From NCBI GenBank assembly GCA_963680875.1, contig OY804579.1:81829095-81893094 (forward strand): DNA of 64,000 bases. Reading direction: 5' to 3'. This DNA is from Bathymodiolus brooksi (lineage: Eukaryota; Mollusca; Bivalvia; Mytilida; Modiolidae). Shown here piece by piece: positions 21,673 through 32,767 of the stretch. How positions within the stretch are numbered: position 1 is the first letter of the stretch; the number at the start of each line of letters is the position of its first letter. The notes under the pieces are model-generated. The model did no database searches, was not told the DNA's origin, and saw only the letters and a program-made list of their open reading frames with translations. The translations under genes were made by a program, and so were the position numbers.

Positions 21673-22065
21673 AAAAAAGATAATTATCAATAAGATGATG
21701 ATGAGGTTCGTTTTTATACTAGATTAACATGCTTAGTTGGATTTATTTTAGAGTGCCACCTCACTGAAACAGCAGTCCGCAGATATACATTTCGGCCCAC
21801 TCGGACACATTATCTTGATTCCGAGCCAACCAAGCATATCTATGACTTTCCTACTTGAGTATTTGAAATTTTTCAGCATATACATTGGATTAACCGATAA
21901 ACTATTTTTGTCATTCTTTGATTTATTGCATCTAAATACTCCTTTGGTTTCTTCAAACTGTTTTAACTTCACTACTAACACTGCATACATATTGGTAATG
22001 CATCGGATATTCAAGCGAAGATTTAGCGAAGGGTGTCGTTCGTGTAATCTGTCACGCTTGTTACA

Positions 22066-22433
<368 letters not shown>

Positions 22434-22439
22434 CAATCA

Positions 22440-23050
22440 AATGCACGTATGGTGTTCTCTTTATGTTCAAATTTACGTAGTGTGTTCTCTTTTTGTTTTA
22501 AATTTACACATTACGTTATCTTTAATATTCAAATGCACGCATCTTATTCTCTTTGAATTTAAGTATACATAATGTTCTCTTTGTTTTATATATATTCATA
22601 GTGTCCTCTTCATATTCACATGTATGTATTCATGACTTTCTCTTCATATTCACATGCATGTATTCATGACTTTCTCTTCATATTCACATGCATGTATTCA
22701 TGACTTTCTCTTTATATTCACATGTATGTATCATGACTTTCTCTTCATATTCACATGTATGTATTCATGACTTTCTCTTTATATTCACATGTATGTATTC
22801 ATGACTTTCTCTTCATATTCAGATGTACGTATTGTGTTCTATTCATTTTAGATGCGTTTTCTTATATTCACATGTATGTACATGTACTCATTATCTTGGT
22901 ATTATATTCAAATGTACGCATTGTGTTCTCTTTAAATTCAAATTTATGCATTGTTTTCTCTTTATATTCAAATGTAATCATATAGGGGTTCTTTTTATAT
23001 CAGATGTAATCATACGGTTCTTTAATATTCAGGATATACTCATTACATCT
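22440..23050 (+). repeat. Degenerate about 34-bp tandem repeat
   Basis: Best units at 22,600-22,830 contain TTCATATTCACATGTATGTA and ATGACTTTCTC; diverged units extend to both sides. Absent from copy B. Confidence 0.8.
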
Positions 23051-23085
23051 CCATTTTAGATGGGTTATATGGGTTTTCCGTGGCG

Positions 23086-23319
23086 TCAATAGTGATGAAG
23101 TTCTTGCACGAAATTCAGTTTCCATCGACCTTCTAAGTAACTATTTCTAGGTGTGGGAGAGTTCCGAAAGGATTCGTCCAATGAATAATTACTTCCGCTC
23201 AAACTACTGATGTCCGAATTAGAACGTTGAAACTCGTACATGCATCTCAACTGTACGATTGTTGATCGAAGATCTATGAATTGTTTCATTAATGATCTGT
23301 CTTGTTCTTTCATTCGAAG
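23086..23319 (-). CDS. Terminal exon resembling LURAP1/FAM89-type proteins (copy A only)
   Basis: 234-bp terminal exon, phase 0, acceptor TTTTTATTTTAG, encoding 77 residues and a stop. It begins LRMKEQDRSLMKQFIDLRST and continues with QLRCMYEF, SDISSLSGSNYSLDESF and NSPTPRNSYLEGRW. The leucine-rich amphipathic start followed by a serine-rich SSLSGS.YSL.ES segment resembles leucine-rich adaptor (LURAP1/FAM89) proteins; this is pattern recognition. No copy B counterpart. The phase-0 start is the same as that of the gene 2 cytoplasmic exon 1.6 kb downstream, so an alternative tail exon of gene 2 is possible; it could equally be the end of another gene. Confidence 0.45.
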   Translation of the reverse strand, partial: LRMKEQDRSLMKQFIDLRSTIVQLRCMYEFQRSNSDISSLSGSNYSLDESFRNSPTPRNSYLEGRWKLNFVQELHHY

Positions 23320-23629
23320 CTAAAATAAAAAAAATAAAACAATGTACATTAGAAACAACACAATGACATTTAGAAACAACTCAATTTCATTTTGGAGGAG
23401 GGCTTAAACAACAAAAAAACCTTTCACGAAGCTTAAGGGGTACACATAGCCTTAGCTTGATTCCTAACAACAATTTGCGAATCAATGGAGCTCAAAAATG
23501 GACCCCTCTTCCAACTAAATAATGTTTATTTTCACCAAAAACTTGGTTATTTAAATATAGAGTTCCCTAAATAATTAATAAAACTAAAGTTCATCGCCCT
23601 CCGACATATTGTAAACCTTAGCTGAATTT
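23320..23629. other. Intron-like flank and repeat remnant
   Basis: Pyrimidine tract of the exon acceptor, then AATAAAACTAAAGTTCATCG...TAGCTGAATTTGGC, a relative of the repeat end at 18,270-18,335. The 22-bp minisatellite begins inside it. Confidence 0.45.
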
Positions 23630-25125
23630 GGCTATCCTGTTTAGATCCTTTGGCTATCCTGTTTAGATCCTTTAGCTATCCTGTTTAGACCCTTTAGATA
23701 TCCTGTTTAGATCCTTTGGTTATCCTGTTTAGATTCTTTAGCTATCATGGTTTAGATCCTTTGGCTATCCTGTTTAGATCCTTTAGCTATCCTGTTTAGA
23801 TCCTTTAGCTATCCTGTTTAGATCCTTTGGCTATCCTATTTAGATTCTTTAGCTATCCTGTTTAGATCCTTTGGCTATCCTGTTTAGATTCTTTAGCTAT
23901 CCTGTTTAGATCCTTTGGCTATCCTGTTTAGATCCTTTAGCTATCCTGTTTAGATCCTTTGGCTATCCTGTTTAGACCCTTTAGCTATCCTGTTTAGATC
24001 CTTTGGCTATCCTATTTAGATTCTTTAGCTATCCTGTTTAGATCCTTTGGCTATCCTGTTTAGATCCTTTAGCTATCCTGTTTAGATCCTTTGGATATCC
24101 TGTTTAGATCATTTAGCTATCCTGTTTAGATCCTTTGGCTATCCTGTTTAGATCCTTTGGCTATCCTGTTTAGATCCTTTAGCTATCCTGTTTAGATTCT
24201 TTAGCTATCCTGTTTAGATCCTTTGGCTATCCTGTTTAGATCCTTTGGCTATCCTGTTTAGATCCTTTGGATATCCTGTTTAGATCCTTTAGCTATCCTG
24301 TTTAGATCCTTTAGCTATCCTGTTTAGATCCTTTGGCTATCCTGTTTAGATCCTTTAGCTATCCTGTTTAGATCCTTTGGCTATCCTGTTTAGATCCTTT
24401 GGATATCCTGTTTAGATCCTTTAGCTATCCTGTTTAGATCCTTTGGCTATCCTGTTTAGATCCTTTAGCTATCCTGTTTAGATCCTTTGGCTATCCTGTT
24501 TAGATCCTTTGGCTATCCTGTTTAGATCCTTTGGCTATCCTGTTTAGATCCTTTGGCTATCCTGTTTAGACCCTTTAGCTATCCTGTTTAGATCATTTGG
24601 CTATCATATTTAGATTCTTTAGCTATCCTGTTTAGATCCTTTGGCTATCCTGTTTAGATCCTTTAGCTATCCTGTTTAGATCCTTTGGATATCCTGTTTA
24701 GATCATTTAGCTATCCTGTTTAGATCCTTTGGTTATCCTGTTTAGATCCTTTGGCTATCCTGTTTAGATCCTTTAGCTATCCTGTTTAGATTCTTTAGCT
24801 ATCCTGTTTAGATCCTTTGGCTGTCCTGTTTAGATCCTTTGGCTATCCTGTTTAGATCCTTTGGATATCCTGTTTAGATCCTTTAGCTATCCTGTTTAGA
24901 TCCTTTAGCTATCCTGTTTAGATCCTTTGGCTATCCTGTTTAGATCCTTTAGCTATCCTGTTTAGATCCTTTAGCTATCCTGTTTAGATCCTTTGGATAT
25001 CCTGTTTAGATCCTTTAGCTATCCTGTTTAGATCCTTTGGCTATCCTGTTTAGATCCTTTAGCTATCCTGTTTAGATCCTTTGGCTATCCTGTTTAGATC
25101 CTTTAGCTATCCTGTTTAGATCCTT
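23630..25125 (+). repeat. 22-bp minisatellite, about 68 units, running into the gap
   Basis: Units built on CTATCCTGTTTAGATC with GG/AG and CCTTT/TCTTT variants, at least one 23-bp unit. Variant units recur at 594 bp (27 units): GATCATTTAG near 24,107 and 24,701, TTTAGATTCT at 24,191 and 24,785. The array ends at the assembly gap, so its true length is unknown. Confidence 0.95.
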
Positions 25126-25325
25126 NNNNNNNNNNNNNNNNNNNNNNNNNNNNNNNNNNNNNNNNNNNNNNNNNNNNNNNNNNNNNNNNNNNNNNNNNNN
25201 NNNNNNNNNNNNNNNNNNNNNNNNNNNNNNNNNNNNNNNNNNNNNNNNNNNNNNNNNNNNNNNNNNNNNNNNNNNNNNNNNNNNNNNNNNNNNNNNNNNN
25301 NNNNNNNNNNNNNNNNNNNNNNNNN
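25126..25325. other. Assembly gap of exactly 200 N
   Basis: Two hundred N between the 22-bp array and the inside of a SINE. The round length suggests a placeholder. By comparison with copy B, the missing part should include the SINE head and possibly the gene 2 transmembrane exon. Confidence 0.95.
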
Positions 25326-25399
25326 GTTTCCTCTACTAATAAAACTGACAGCCACGATATAGCTGAAATATTGTTGAAAGTGACGATAAATATCATAAC
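25326..25399 (+). mobile_element. SINE 3' half emerging from the gap
   Basis: Starts GTTTCCTCTACTAATAAAAC and ends GTGACGATAAATATC. Copy B carries the complete element (58,871-59,120). Confidence 0.85.
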
Positions 25400-25479
25400 C
25401 CTAAGCCTAACCTCTATTATTATATAGGTGAAACACACAATACAACAACAACAACAAAAACACCAAACAAGTTCTCTGA

Positions 25480-25970
25480 ATATCATGTCCCAATTTACAA
25501 ATTCGGTATTTGAAAGAAATAGTTCTAATCATCTAACTTAAGATCGTGACAATTAGTTAATACCCAGAAAAATAACACGTAATGGTCCGTTTATTTAGGA
25601 ATTGGGAACAACAAAAGTAGAAGAAAGTGTCTCCATTAATATCCATCTGACTTCTAAAATATAAAAGTATACCAAGCAATAACAAAACACGTGAGACGCA
25701 CTACCACCAATATAAAGAACATTCCTGTGAAGGAGTCTGCTACACATTTATTGTCCGTTATTAAGGGACATTATCATCACAGATTCCAAAGGAGAAGTCA
25801 CACCCTTCATCAAGCCCTTCGTCAAGTCATAGGTGGAATTTCAATAATAACATCATAAAAACAAATGAGTCATTATCCCAGAAATTCTGCATGTATTGTT
25901 GGTTTTCATTTTCAGCCATCTTGTTTCTTTTCAATATGTCAGTTGTTTTCAGTTATATAGTCCCAACTAT

Positions 25971-26001
<31 letters not shown>

Positions 26002-26620
26002 GGGGAAGTTTTAGAAATGGACTGCACAGTGAGGGGAGCAAGTATTCGGTGTGGTTTGGAAGCGGAAGATGGGGGGGGGGAGTATTGGGTGGGGATGGTG
26101 GAACAAGTTTTCAATACTATCAAATAAAAAAGAAAACAGAATTATATCCTTATTATACCATTGTCTGATTGGACAATAATTTATTTTGCTTCCATACTAG
26201 AAATTCAGTTATTTCTTCAATTTTTGCTGTCAGAAGTAGTTGCACCCTTAACCCCTGTATCCAACACCCCTGTGTGTGTGTCTGGTACGTGTACACTCGT
26301 TATATCATTAAGTTTATATTTGATATACCCTTATATACCTGGTTTACTGTTTTTAACATTTGTGGTTGGTCGTATACCAGCATCATTGTCAATAGTAACT
26401 GGTGTCGCCGTATCTTTCAACGTAGTCAAACCTGATTCTGGAATAGAATGAAAGCACAAAATACTACACTAGCTGAACAATTCCAAGATCTAATCTAAAA
26501 ATTGTAGAGGATAATATATACCCCTAGCACACATATACATGACCACTCGCCTTCCTTGCTTGGTATAAACACTTCAAATAAAATGGGCGGAGTTGAGCTA
26601 GTTTTATGTGCCCAAAAAAT
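25480..26620. repeat. Internal tandem duplication, unit A1 (contains a stalk exon)
   Basis: A unit of about 1.15-1.2 kb from ATCATGTCCCAATTTACAAA to the next occurrence of that phrase, containing a (GT)n tract (25,972-25,996) and one 99-bp exon. Repeated as A2, and as B1/B2 in copy B, so the doubling preceded the segmental duplication. Confidence 0.88.
26339..26437 (-). CDS. Gene 2 (copy A), Thr-rich stalk exon a
   Basis: 99-bp exon, phase 1-1, acceptor TCTATTCCAG and donor CAG/GTATAT. It encodes 33 residues beginning ESGLTTLKDTATPVTIDND and ending PTTNVKNSKP, with no cysteine: a Ser/Thr-rich linker or stalk. Phase fits the exon ending at 28,015 and a phase-1 transmembrane exon as in copy B. 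If not spliced, the frame hits a stop seven bases beyond the donor, supporting the donor. Confidence 0.6.
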
Positions 26621-26624
26621 ATCA

Positions 26625-27840
26625 TGTCCCAATTTACAAATTCAGTATTAGAAAGAAATAGTTCTAATCATCTAACTTAATGTCGTAACAATTAGTTAAT
26701 ACCCAGACAAATAACACGTAATGGTCGGTTTATTTAGGAAAGGGAACAACAAAAGTAGAAGAAAGTGTCTCCATTAATATCCATCTGACTTCTAAAATAT
26801 AAAAGTATACCAAGCAATAACAAGACAAGTGAGACGCACTACCACCAATATAAAGAACATTCCTGTGAAGGAGTCCGAATTGTCTGCTACACATTTAGTG
26901 TCCACTATAAAGGGACATAATCATCACAGGTTCCTAAGGAGAAGTAACACCTTTCGTCAAGATATAGGTGACATTTCAATAATAACATCATAAAATCAAA
27001 TGAGTTATTATTCCAGAAATTCTGCATGTATTGTTGGTTTTAATTTTCAGCCATCTTGTTTCTTTTCAAAATGTCAATTGTTTTCAGTTTGCATAGTCGC
27101 AACTATCGTTTAAGTTTTGACTTCTAACCATTAATCAGCATTGACAACATATGTTTGCAGAGGAGTAGGATTGGACCAGACAGTATGTGTGCGTGTGTGT
27201 GTGTATGTGTGTGTGTGTGTGTGTGTAAAAGAGGGGAAGTTTTAGGAGTGGATTACAAAGTGAGGGGAGCAAGTCTTCGGTGTGGTTTGGAAGCGGGGGA
27301 TGGGGAGGCAGTATTGGGTGGGGATGGTGGAACAAGTTTTCAATACCATCAAACAAAAAAGAATAATACCATTATTATACCATTGTCTGATTGGATAATA
27401 ATTTATTTTGCTTCCATACTAGCAAATTCATTTCTTCAAATTGTGCTCTAAAAAGCAGTTGCTCCCTTACCCAAGGCTCCAACACCCCTGTTTGTGTGTC
27501 TGGTCCATATACACTCCTTATTTCATTAATTTTATCTTTGATGTACCCTTATATACCTGGCTTACTGTTTTTAACATGTGTGGTTTGTCGTATACTAGCA
27601 TCGCTTTCAATAGTAACTGGAGTCGCTGTATCTTTCAACGTAGTCGAACCTGATTCTGGAATAGAATGAAAGCAAAAAATACTACACTAGCAGAACAATT
27701 CCAAAATCTAATCTAAAAATCGTAGAGGATAATATATACCCCTAGCACACATATACATGACCACTCACCTTCCTTGCTTGGTATAAACACTTCAAATAAA
27801 ATGGGCGAAGTTGTGCTAATTTTATGTGCCCAAACCTCCT
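26625..27840. repeat. Internal tandem duplication, unit A2
   Basis: Second unit of the 1.2-kb duplication, with its own (GT)n tract (27,186-27,226) and stalk exon. Confidence 0.88.
27557..27655 (-). CDS. Gene 2 (copy A), Thr-rich stalk exon b
   Basis: 99-bp exon, phase 1-1, same splice sites as the exon at 26,339-26,437. It encodes ESGSTTLKDTATPVTIESD then ASIRQTTHVKNSKP. Because the exon is symmetric, one or both copies can be spliced in, lengthening the stalk by 33 residues each. Confidence 0.6.
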
Positions 27841-28014
27841 AAAACCATGAGTGTATGGCCATATACTTTAGTTGATTCGTGGAAGTACTTGTATTTGCAT
27901 GCACAATAAACGTCTCATTATACAACTGAATATGTATGTGTCCAAGACGCATCCAATTTCCAACTGATTTTGCATAGACAAAAACACACGGCGGATACTT
28001 GGATATATTTTTAC

Positions 28015-28254
28015 CTCTTCGAATGACCTGGTCTTGTTGTATTCACTTATCATTTTTGCATAGACTGCTCTTTGGATCTTTCTATTTGTTATTACCTTTA
28101 TTATCTAATGACTTTAGGCATTTTACTCTAAGTTTGACAGTTCTACTGTATTTGTTTTGGCATTCACGATTTGACCAATCTTTTGTTCTTTCTTCTATCG
28201 CTATAACCTTTGTAATAGACCCAAGAAATCCACATTGAGCGATGCCGAATATTA
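28015..28254 (-). pseudogene. Gene 2 (copy A), Cys-containing exon with in-frame stops
   Basis: 240-bp exon, phase 1-1, acceptor GACCTTAG, donor GTAAAAA. It encodes FGIAQCGFLGSITKVIAIEE, then DWSNRECQNKYSRT and KCLKSL. After KSL a 21-bp insertion relative to copy B brings a TAG, and a later codon is TGA where copy B has CGA. A cryptic donor (AAAG/GTAATA) inside the insertion could bypass both. Copy B keeps the frame but has lost this acceptor. Confidence 0.55.
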
Positions 28255-28460
28255 CTAAGGTCCTTAAAACTCATGTTGACCGATACAATAAAGTAAAAAA
28301 CAAAAATACCATACAGTCAGAACAGTTCCCAAATCTAATCGGAAAATCGTATAAACAGAGGCAAACTCGATAGCACTAACACACACATATATGACCAAGC
28401 AATAAGAGTGGCGTGATTAAATTGTATTACACTTAATGGGTCAAAACTGTTAGAGGTATA

Positions 28461-30160
28461 GTGAAGGCAACAAGACATAAATTAAAGTTAGTTGTGAGCT
28501 TTACATTTATATGTAGCAACATTCCAGCAGCACCTGCATATGGTGTATACATCTTTCAGTTGATACAACATTCCAGTAGCACCTGTATGTGGTGTGTGCA
28601 TCTCTTAGTTGATACGACATTCCAGCTGCACCTGCCTATGGTGTATACATCTCTCAGCTGATACGATATTCCAGCAGCACCTGTATATGGTGTATACATC
28701 TCTCAGTTGATACGACATTCCAGCAGCACCTGCATATGGTGTATACATATCTCAGCTGATACGATATTCCAGCAGCACCTGCATATGGTGTATACATCTC
28801 TCAGTTGATACAATATTCCAGCAGCATCTGCATATGGTGTATACATCTCTCAGTTGATACAACATTCCAGTAGCACCTGTATATCGTGTATGCATCTCTT
28901 AGTTGATATGACATTCCAGCTGCACCTGCATATGGTGTATACATCTCTCAGCTGATACGATATTCCAGCAGCACCTGTATATGGTGTATACATCTCTCAG
29001 TTGATACGACATTCCAGCAGCACCTGCATATGGTGTATACATCTCTCAGCTGATACGATATTCCAGCAACACCTGCATATGGTGTATACATCTCTCAGTT
29101 GATACAACATTCCAGCAGCATCTGCATATGGTGTATGCATCTCTTCGTTGATACGATATTCCAGCTGCACCTGCATATGGTGTATACATCTCTCAGCTGA
29201 TTCGATATTCCAGCAGCACCTGTATATGGTGTATACATCTCTCAGTTGATACGACATTCCAGCAGCACCTGCATATGGTGTATACATCTCTCAGCTGATA
29301 CGATATTCCAGCAGCACCTGTATATGGTGTATACATCTCTCAGTTGATACGACATTCCAGCTGCACCTGCATATGTTGTATACATCTCTCAGCTGATTCC
29401 ATATTCCAGCAGCACCTGTATATGGTGTATACATCTCTCAGTTGATACGACATTCCAGCAGCACCTGCATATGGTGTATACATCTCTCAGCTGATGCGAT
29501 ATTCCAGCAGCACCTGCATATGGTGTATATATCTCTCAGTTGATACAACATTCCAGCGGCATCTGCATATGGTGTATACATCTCTCAGTTGATACAACAT
29601 TCCAGTAGCACCTGTATATGGTGTATGCATCTCTTAGTTGATACGATAATCCAGCAGCACCTGTATATGGTGTATACATCTCTCAGTTGATACAACATTC
29701 CAGCAGAACCTGTATATGGTGTATACATCTCTCAGCTGATACGATATTCCAGCAGCACCTGTATATGGTGTATACATCTCTCAGTTGATACGACATTCCA
29801 GCAGCACCTGCATATGGTGCATACATCTCTCAGCTGATACGATATTCCAGCAGCACCTGCATATGGTGTATATATCTCTCAGTTGATGCGATATTCCAGC
29901 AGCACCTGCATATGGTGTATACATCTCTCAGTTGATACAACATTCCAGTAGCATCTGCATATGGTGTATACATCTCTCAGTTGATACGACATTCCAGCAG
30001 CACCTGCAGATGGTGTATACATCTCTCAGTTGATACGATATTCCATAGCTTGTTGTTGCTATCATGGTTTCCTTCATATTGGGTTGCAACTAACAAGGAA
30101 GCCACTGAAGCAAGGGTTCCCAGTGGTTAAGTTGAAAGTTGTACGGTCGCCAACATGACT
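28461..30160 (+). mobile_element. Retroelement C-terminal fragment split by a minisatellite
   Basis: On the plus strand FICSNIPAAPAYGVYISQL begins the conserved motif (28,500-28,560); after the 49-bp array the frame resumes as CCYHGFLHIGLQLTRKPLK and QGFPVVKLKVV (30,045-30,150). Same family as 40,067-40,486 and 9,960-10,300. The unexpanded form is in copy B at 62,172-62,400. Confidence 0.75.
28521..30039 (+). repeat. 49-bp minisatellite, exactly 31 units
   Basis: From the first ATTCCAG at 28,521 to the last (ATTCCAT) at 30,040 is 1,519 bp = 31 x 49 with no register loss. Units encode NIPAAPAYGVYISQLIRY in successive frames because 49 is not a multiple of 3. Base variants (CAGCTGAT/CAGTTGAT, GACATT/GATATT) partly alternate. 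Copy B has a single unit. Confidence 0.97.
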
Positions 30161-31305
30161 TAGTTAACTGCTACGGAGAATCTATGTCACAAGTGACTAA
30201 GAATATGTTCCATTTGTCATAATCACAATCTGGTCCTTTCCTCATTCATGACTTGTCACCAGATTTATAATAAGAGTAACACGACGGGTACCACTTTCTA
30301 AGGAACCAGTTTACAGTCAAATACTTCAATGTTAAAGAACACTTCATACAATTTACTACATAAATAATAATCATTACCTTCCTGTTTGTCTGTCTGTAAT
30401 CGAAGTGATATTTCTTCAGCGATCAATATCTATATAGTAATGCTGTGTTTAGCTTTTGCTATGTGGAAATAGTGCTCAGAGTCATGCACTTTGCCTGTCA
30501 ATCTGGACACTATTTTCACAATGAAAGTTCAGTAATTGGTATATTATTTCGAAAAGTGTCAATAATATACAGCGTTTAAGTACCTTTCTGTATATTTAGA
30601 AAACTGAGAAGACAACTTCATACAATAGATTCCGTTTTTAGGAGATCCTAATATAATTAAACGTTCAGATGAATCAAGCGTTTTGGTGATGATATACTAT
30701 TGACAATAGTGTATTCTCCTATTGTCATTCTATGCCTCTGCTAAACATTTAAATCATACTGCTTGCTCTTCGCGAGCACGTGGGTTCACTCCCTGTTTTT
30801 TTGTTGCGGTACGTGTTGCTCATCTTTTTTGTTTTCTGTGTTGTGTTTAATTTTCTTGTTTGTTTTAGTTCGGTGTCTTGTGCCCAATGTTGCATGTGTT
30901 TCAAGTTCATCCATTATTGATTGCCCCTTATGTTTTCTATAACGTTTATTCAAGCGTGTTAGTGAAGATATACTATTGTCATAATAAATTATAGCAGCAA
31001 TTGCACAACTATTTTCTGTTGAAACTTGCAGGAAGTATAATATTTGTTTTCATGAACTTCACTTGGAAACGAAAGTAGACACAAGGATCATGCACTTTAT
31101 TCATACTGCTTTTGTAGAAACATTGTCTTCAGTATGTTTGCTTAGACAATTCAATCAAAGTGCTTCTGCTCCGACAGTATGGTATGTTTTGTTGTTCATT
31201 TTTATTAAAAAGTGAAGAAGATGAACAGTTTTTAAAGACATCACTATTTTAAGCAATGAAACGTCAATACCACTGTGGTACCCATATTATGAAATAAGTT
31301 ATTAA
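30161..31305. other. Intron of gene 2 with an R-like repeat
   Basis: Matched throughout in copy B (62,400-63,520). A possible 36-bp exon ending in GGAAG/GTAATG (30,382 upward) has no good acceptor and is not claimed. 30,760-30,935 is a diverged R-family copy. Confidence 0.4.
30760..30935 (+). repeat. Diverged R-family-like repeat
   Basis: Contains CTTCGCGAGCACGTGGGTTC, CCCTGTTTTTTTGTTGCGG and GTTCGGTGTCTTG, aligning loosely to the family order. Shared with copy B (62,985-63,135). Confidence 0.5.
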
Positions 31306-31410
31306 CTGTTAACTGGCATAGAAAAGGTAACCGTTCTGAACAGTTTCTATTTTCATATTCATAAGAACCACGTGACCATGACACAGCAGTACATAGACGG
31401 TGGCTTCTCT
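31306..31410 (-). CDS. Gene 2 (copy A), C-type lectin domain C-terminal exon
   Basis: 105-bp exon, acceptor CATTTTCAG. It encodes about 35 residues with LCTAVSWSRGSYEYENRNC and SERLPFLCQ; C-x7-C followed by Q, with the earlier Cys 16 residues upstream, is the typical closing segment of a C-type lectin domain. The donor seen in copy B (ACAG/GTAATA) is changed to TTAATA here, so normal splicing is probably lost. The N-terminal lectin exons should lie beyond 31,410 but the duplication ends at 31,720, so they are absent or distant. Carbohydrate binding cannot be judged without them. Confidence 0.65.
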
Positions 31411-31478
31411 CTGAAAATGAAATAGAATCAAAACTATGGTATTAATTTATGCAACAACCACTGAAGGGTTAGCGTTAT

Positions 31479-31655
31479 GGTGTCTATCGCCACTTTCAAC
31501 AATATTTCATCTATATCGTGGCTGTAAGTTTTTTTGGTGGGGAAAACCAGAGTACCCGTAGAAAACCACCGACCTGCCGCAAGTCACTGACAAACTTTAT
31601 CACATAATGTTATATCGAGTACACCTCGCCTGATCGGGATTCGAACTCAAAATAC
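31479..31655 (-). mobile_element. V-SINE/RUDI-like SINE, head truncated
   Basis: Tail, V-type domain and box B-like region; the first part of the head is missing. Shared with copy B (63,685-63,852). Confidence 0.82.
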
Positions 31656-31720
31656 TACAGGATATTCTCGAATTAACAGATCAATCTCAAGTTGATATTC
31701 AACCTGTGCAATTTATTTAT

Positions 31721-32430
31721 TAGTACATTGATAAATTGTAACTGACTTGTGAATTTGTGTATTATGATTATTATCGTTCGAAGCGTGTTGTGTCCTTAGC
31801 TCAACCATGCGACACATAAATCAATATTGCCCGAGACCTCTCGCGATACGTTGCACGATCTTTACACATACATTTCTGATTTAATTATTAAAAGTAAATA
31901 TATTAAGGGGTTAGGGTTATGGTGTTTAACAGCACTTCCAACAATATTTAAGCTATATCTGAGCGGTCAGTTTTATTGGTGAGGAAACCAAAGTACCAGG
32001 AGAAAACAACATTAAATATTAAAAACCAATGTTATTTGCATAGACGATTTCATGGACATCTAGACTTGCAAAACAGGGATTGTGTGAGGTGTGCATACAA
32101 CCGAAATAAAAGAAATAAGGGTAATAACAAAATTACCGAACTCCGAGCAATCTTACAAAGGGAAAGTCAAAACTCATAATTATATAAACAGACAAAATCA
32201 GTCAACAACCGAAAAACTGTGAAAACCGTTATGACCCTGACTTGGTACAGGCATTTCCAAAGAAATGGTGGGTTGAATCAGATATTAAAGCGCCAAACCT
32301 CCCCCTTTCATTACGGCTCAAAGTTTCCGGCTGTCACTATAATAGTATTTATAGCAATAATTGAACAAAACAGGTAAAACAGTTGTCATAACAGCACCAA
32401 ACTCAGTGAAGTGAATGTCAAAAATATTTT
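31721..32430. other. Spacer left part: SINE fragment and mytilid-type repeat
   Basis: 31,921-32,010 is a SINE tail half (minus orientation). 32,215-32,420 contains GACTTGGTACAGGCATTTCC and AATGGTGGGTTGAATC, a repeat I associate with Mytilus genomes. No gene seen. Confidence 0.5.
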
Positions 32431-32767
32431 TACGTCACACATTTTTTTTTTTATTCATTTTTTTGTAAATTTTCATTTTTTTTTACAGACAACACATTCA
32501 TCACATCACATGCACAGAACAAGACAAACATATTACAAGTGTAAATGACAGTTATTGCTATTTGTGTGCTCAGCACATAACCACTTTTTTTCTGAAATCA
32601 ATTGTAATTGTAATTACCACCCTATTCCCATTAAATCATTATTTATTTATAAATATATAAATTAATCTAAAAATTAAGTTTACAATGATCAGAATGATTC
32701 AACTGTTACAAATAGTTTATATAATTTGTTTCTGCTAAGAGTATAGAACAGAAATAACAATGCTAAA

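Noticed and set aside
23630..25125. CRISPR-like array
   Set aside because: Units are contiguous 22-mers with no spacers; the genome is eukaryotic.
25103..25486. ORF of 127 codons spanning the gap
   Set aside because: Most of it is translated N.
26161..26451. Hydrophobic plus-strand ORFs (also 27,391, 59,785, 61,137) as membrane proteins
   Set aside because: They are opposite the 99-bp stalk exon; the minus-strand frame has matching acceptor, donor and phase, while plus frames lack splice logic and break in some copies.
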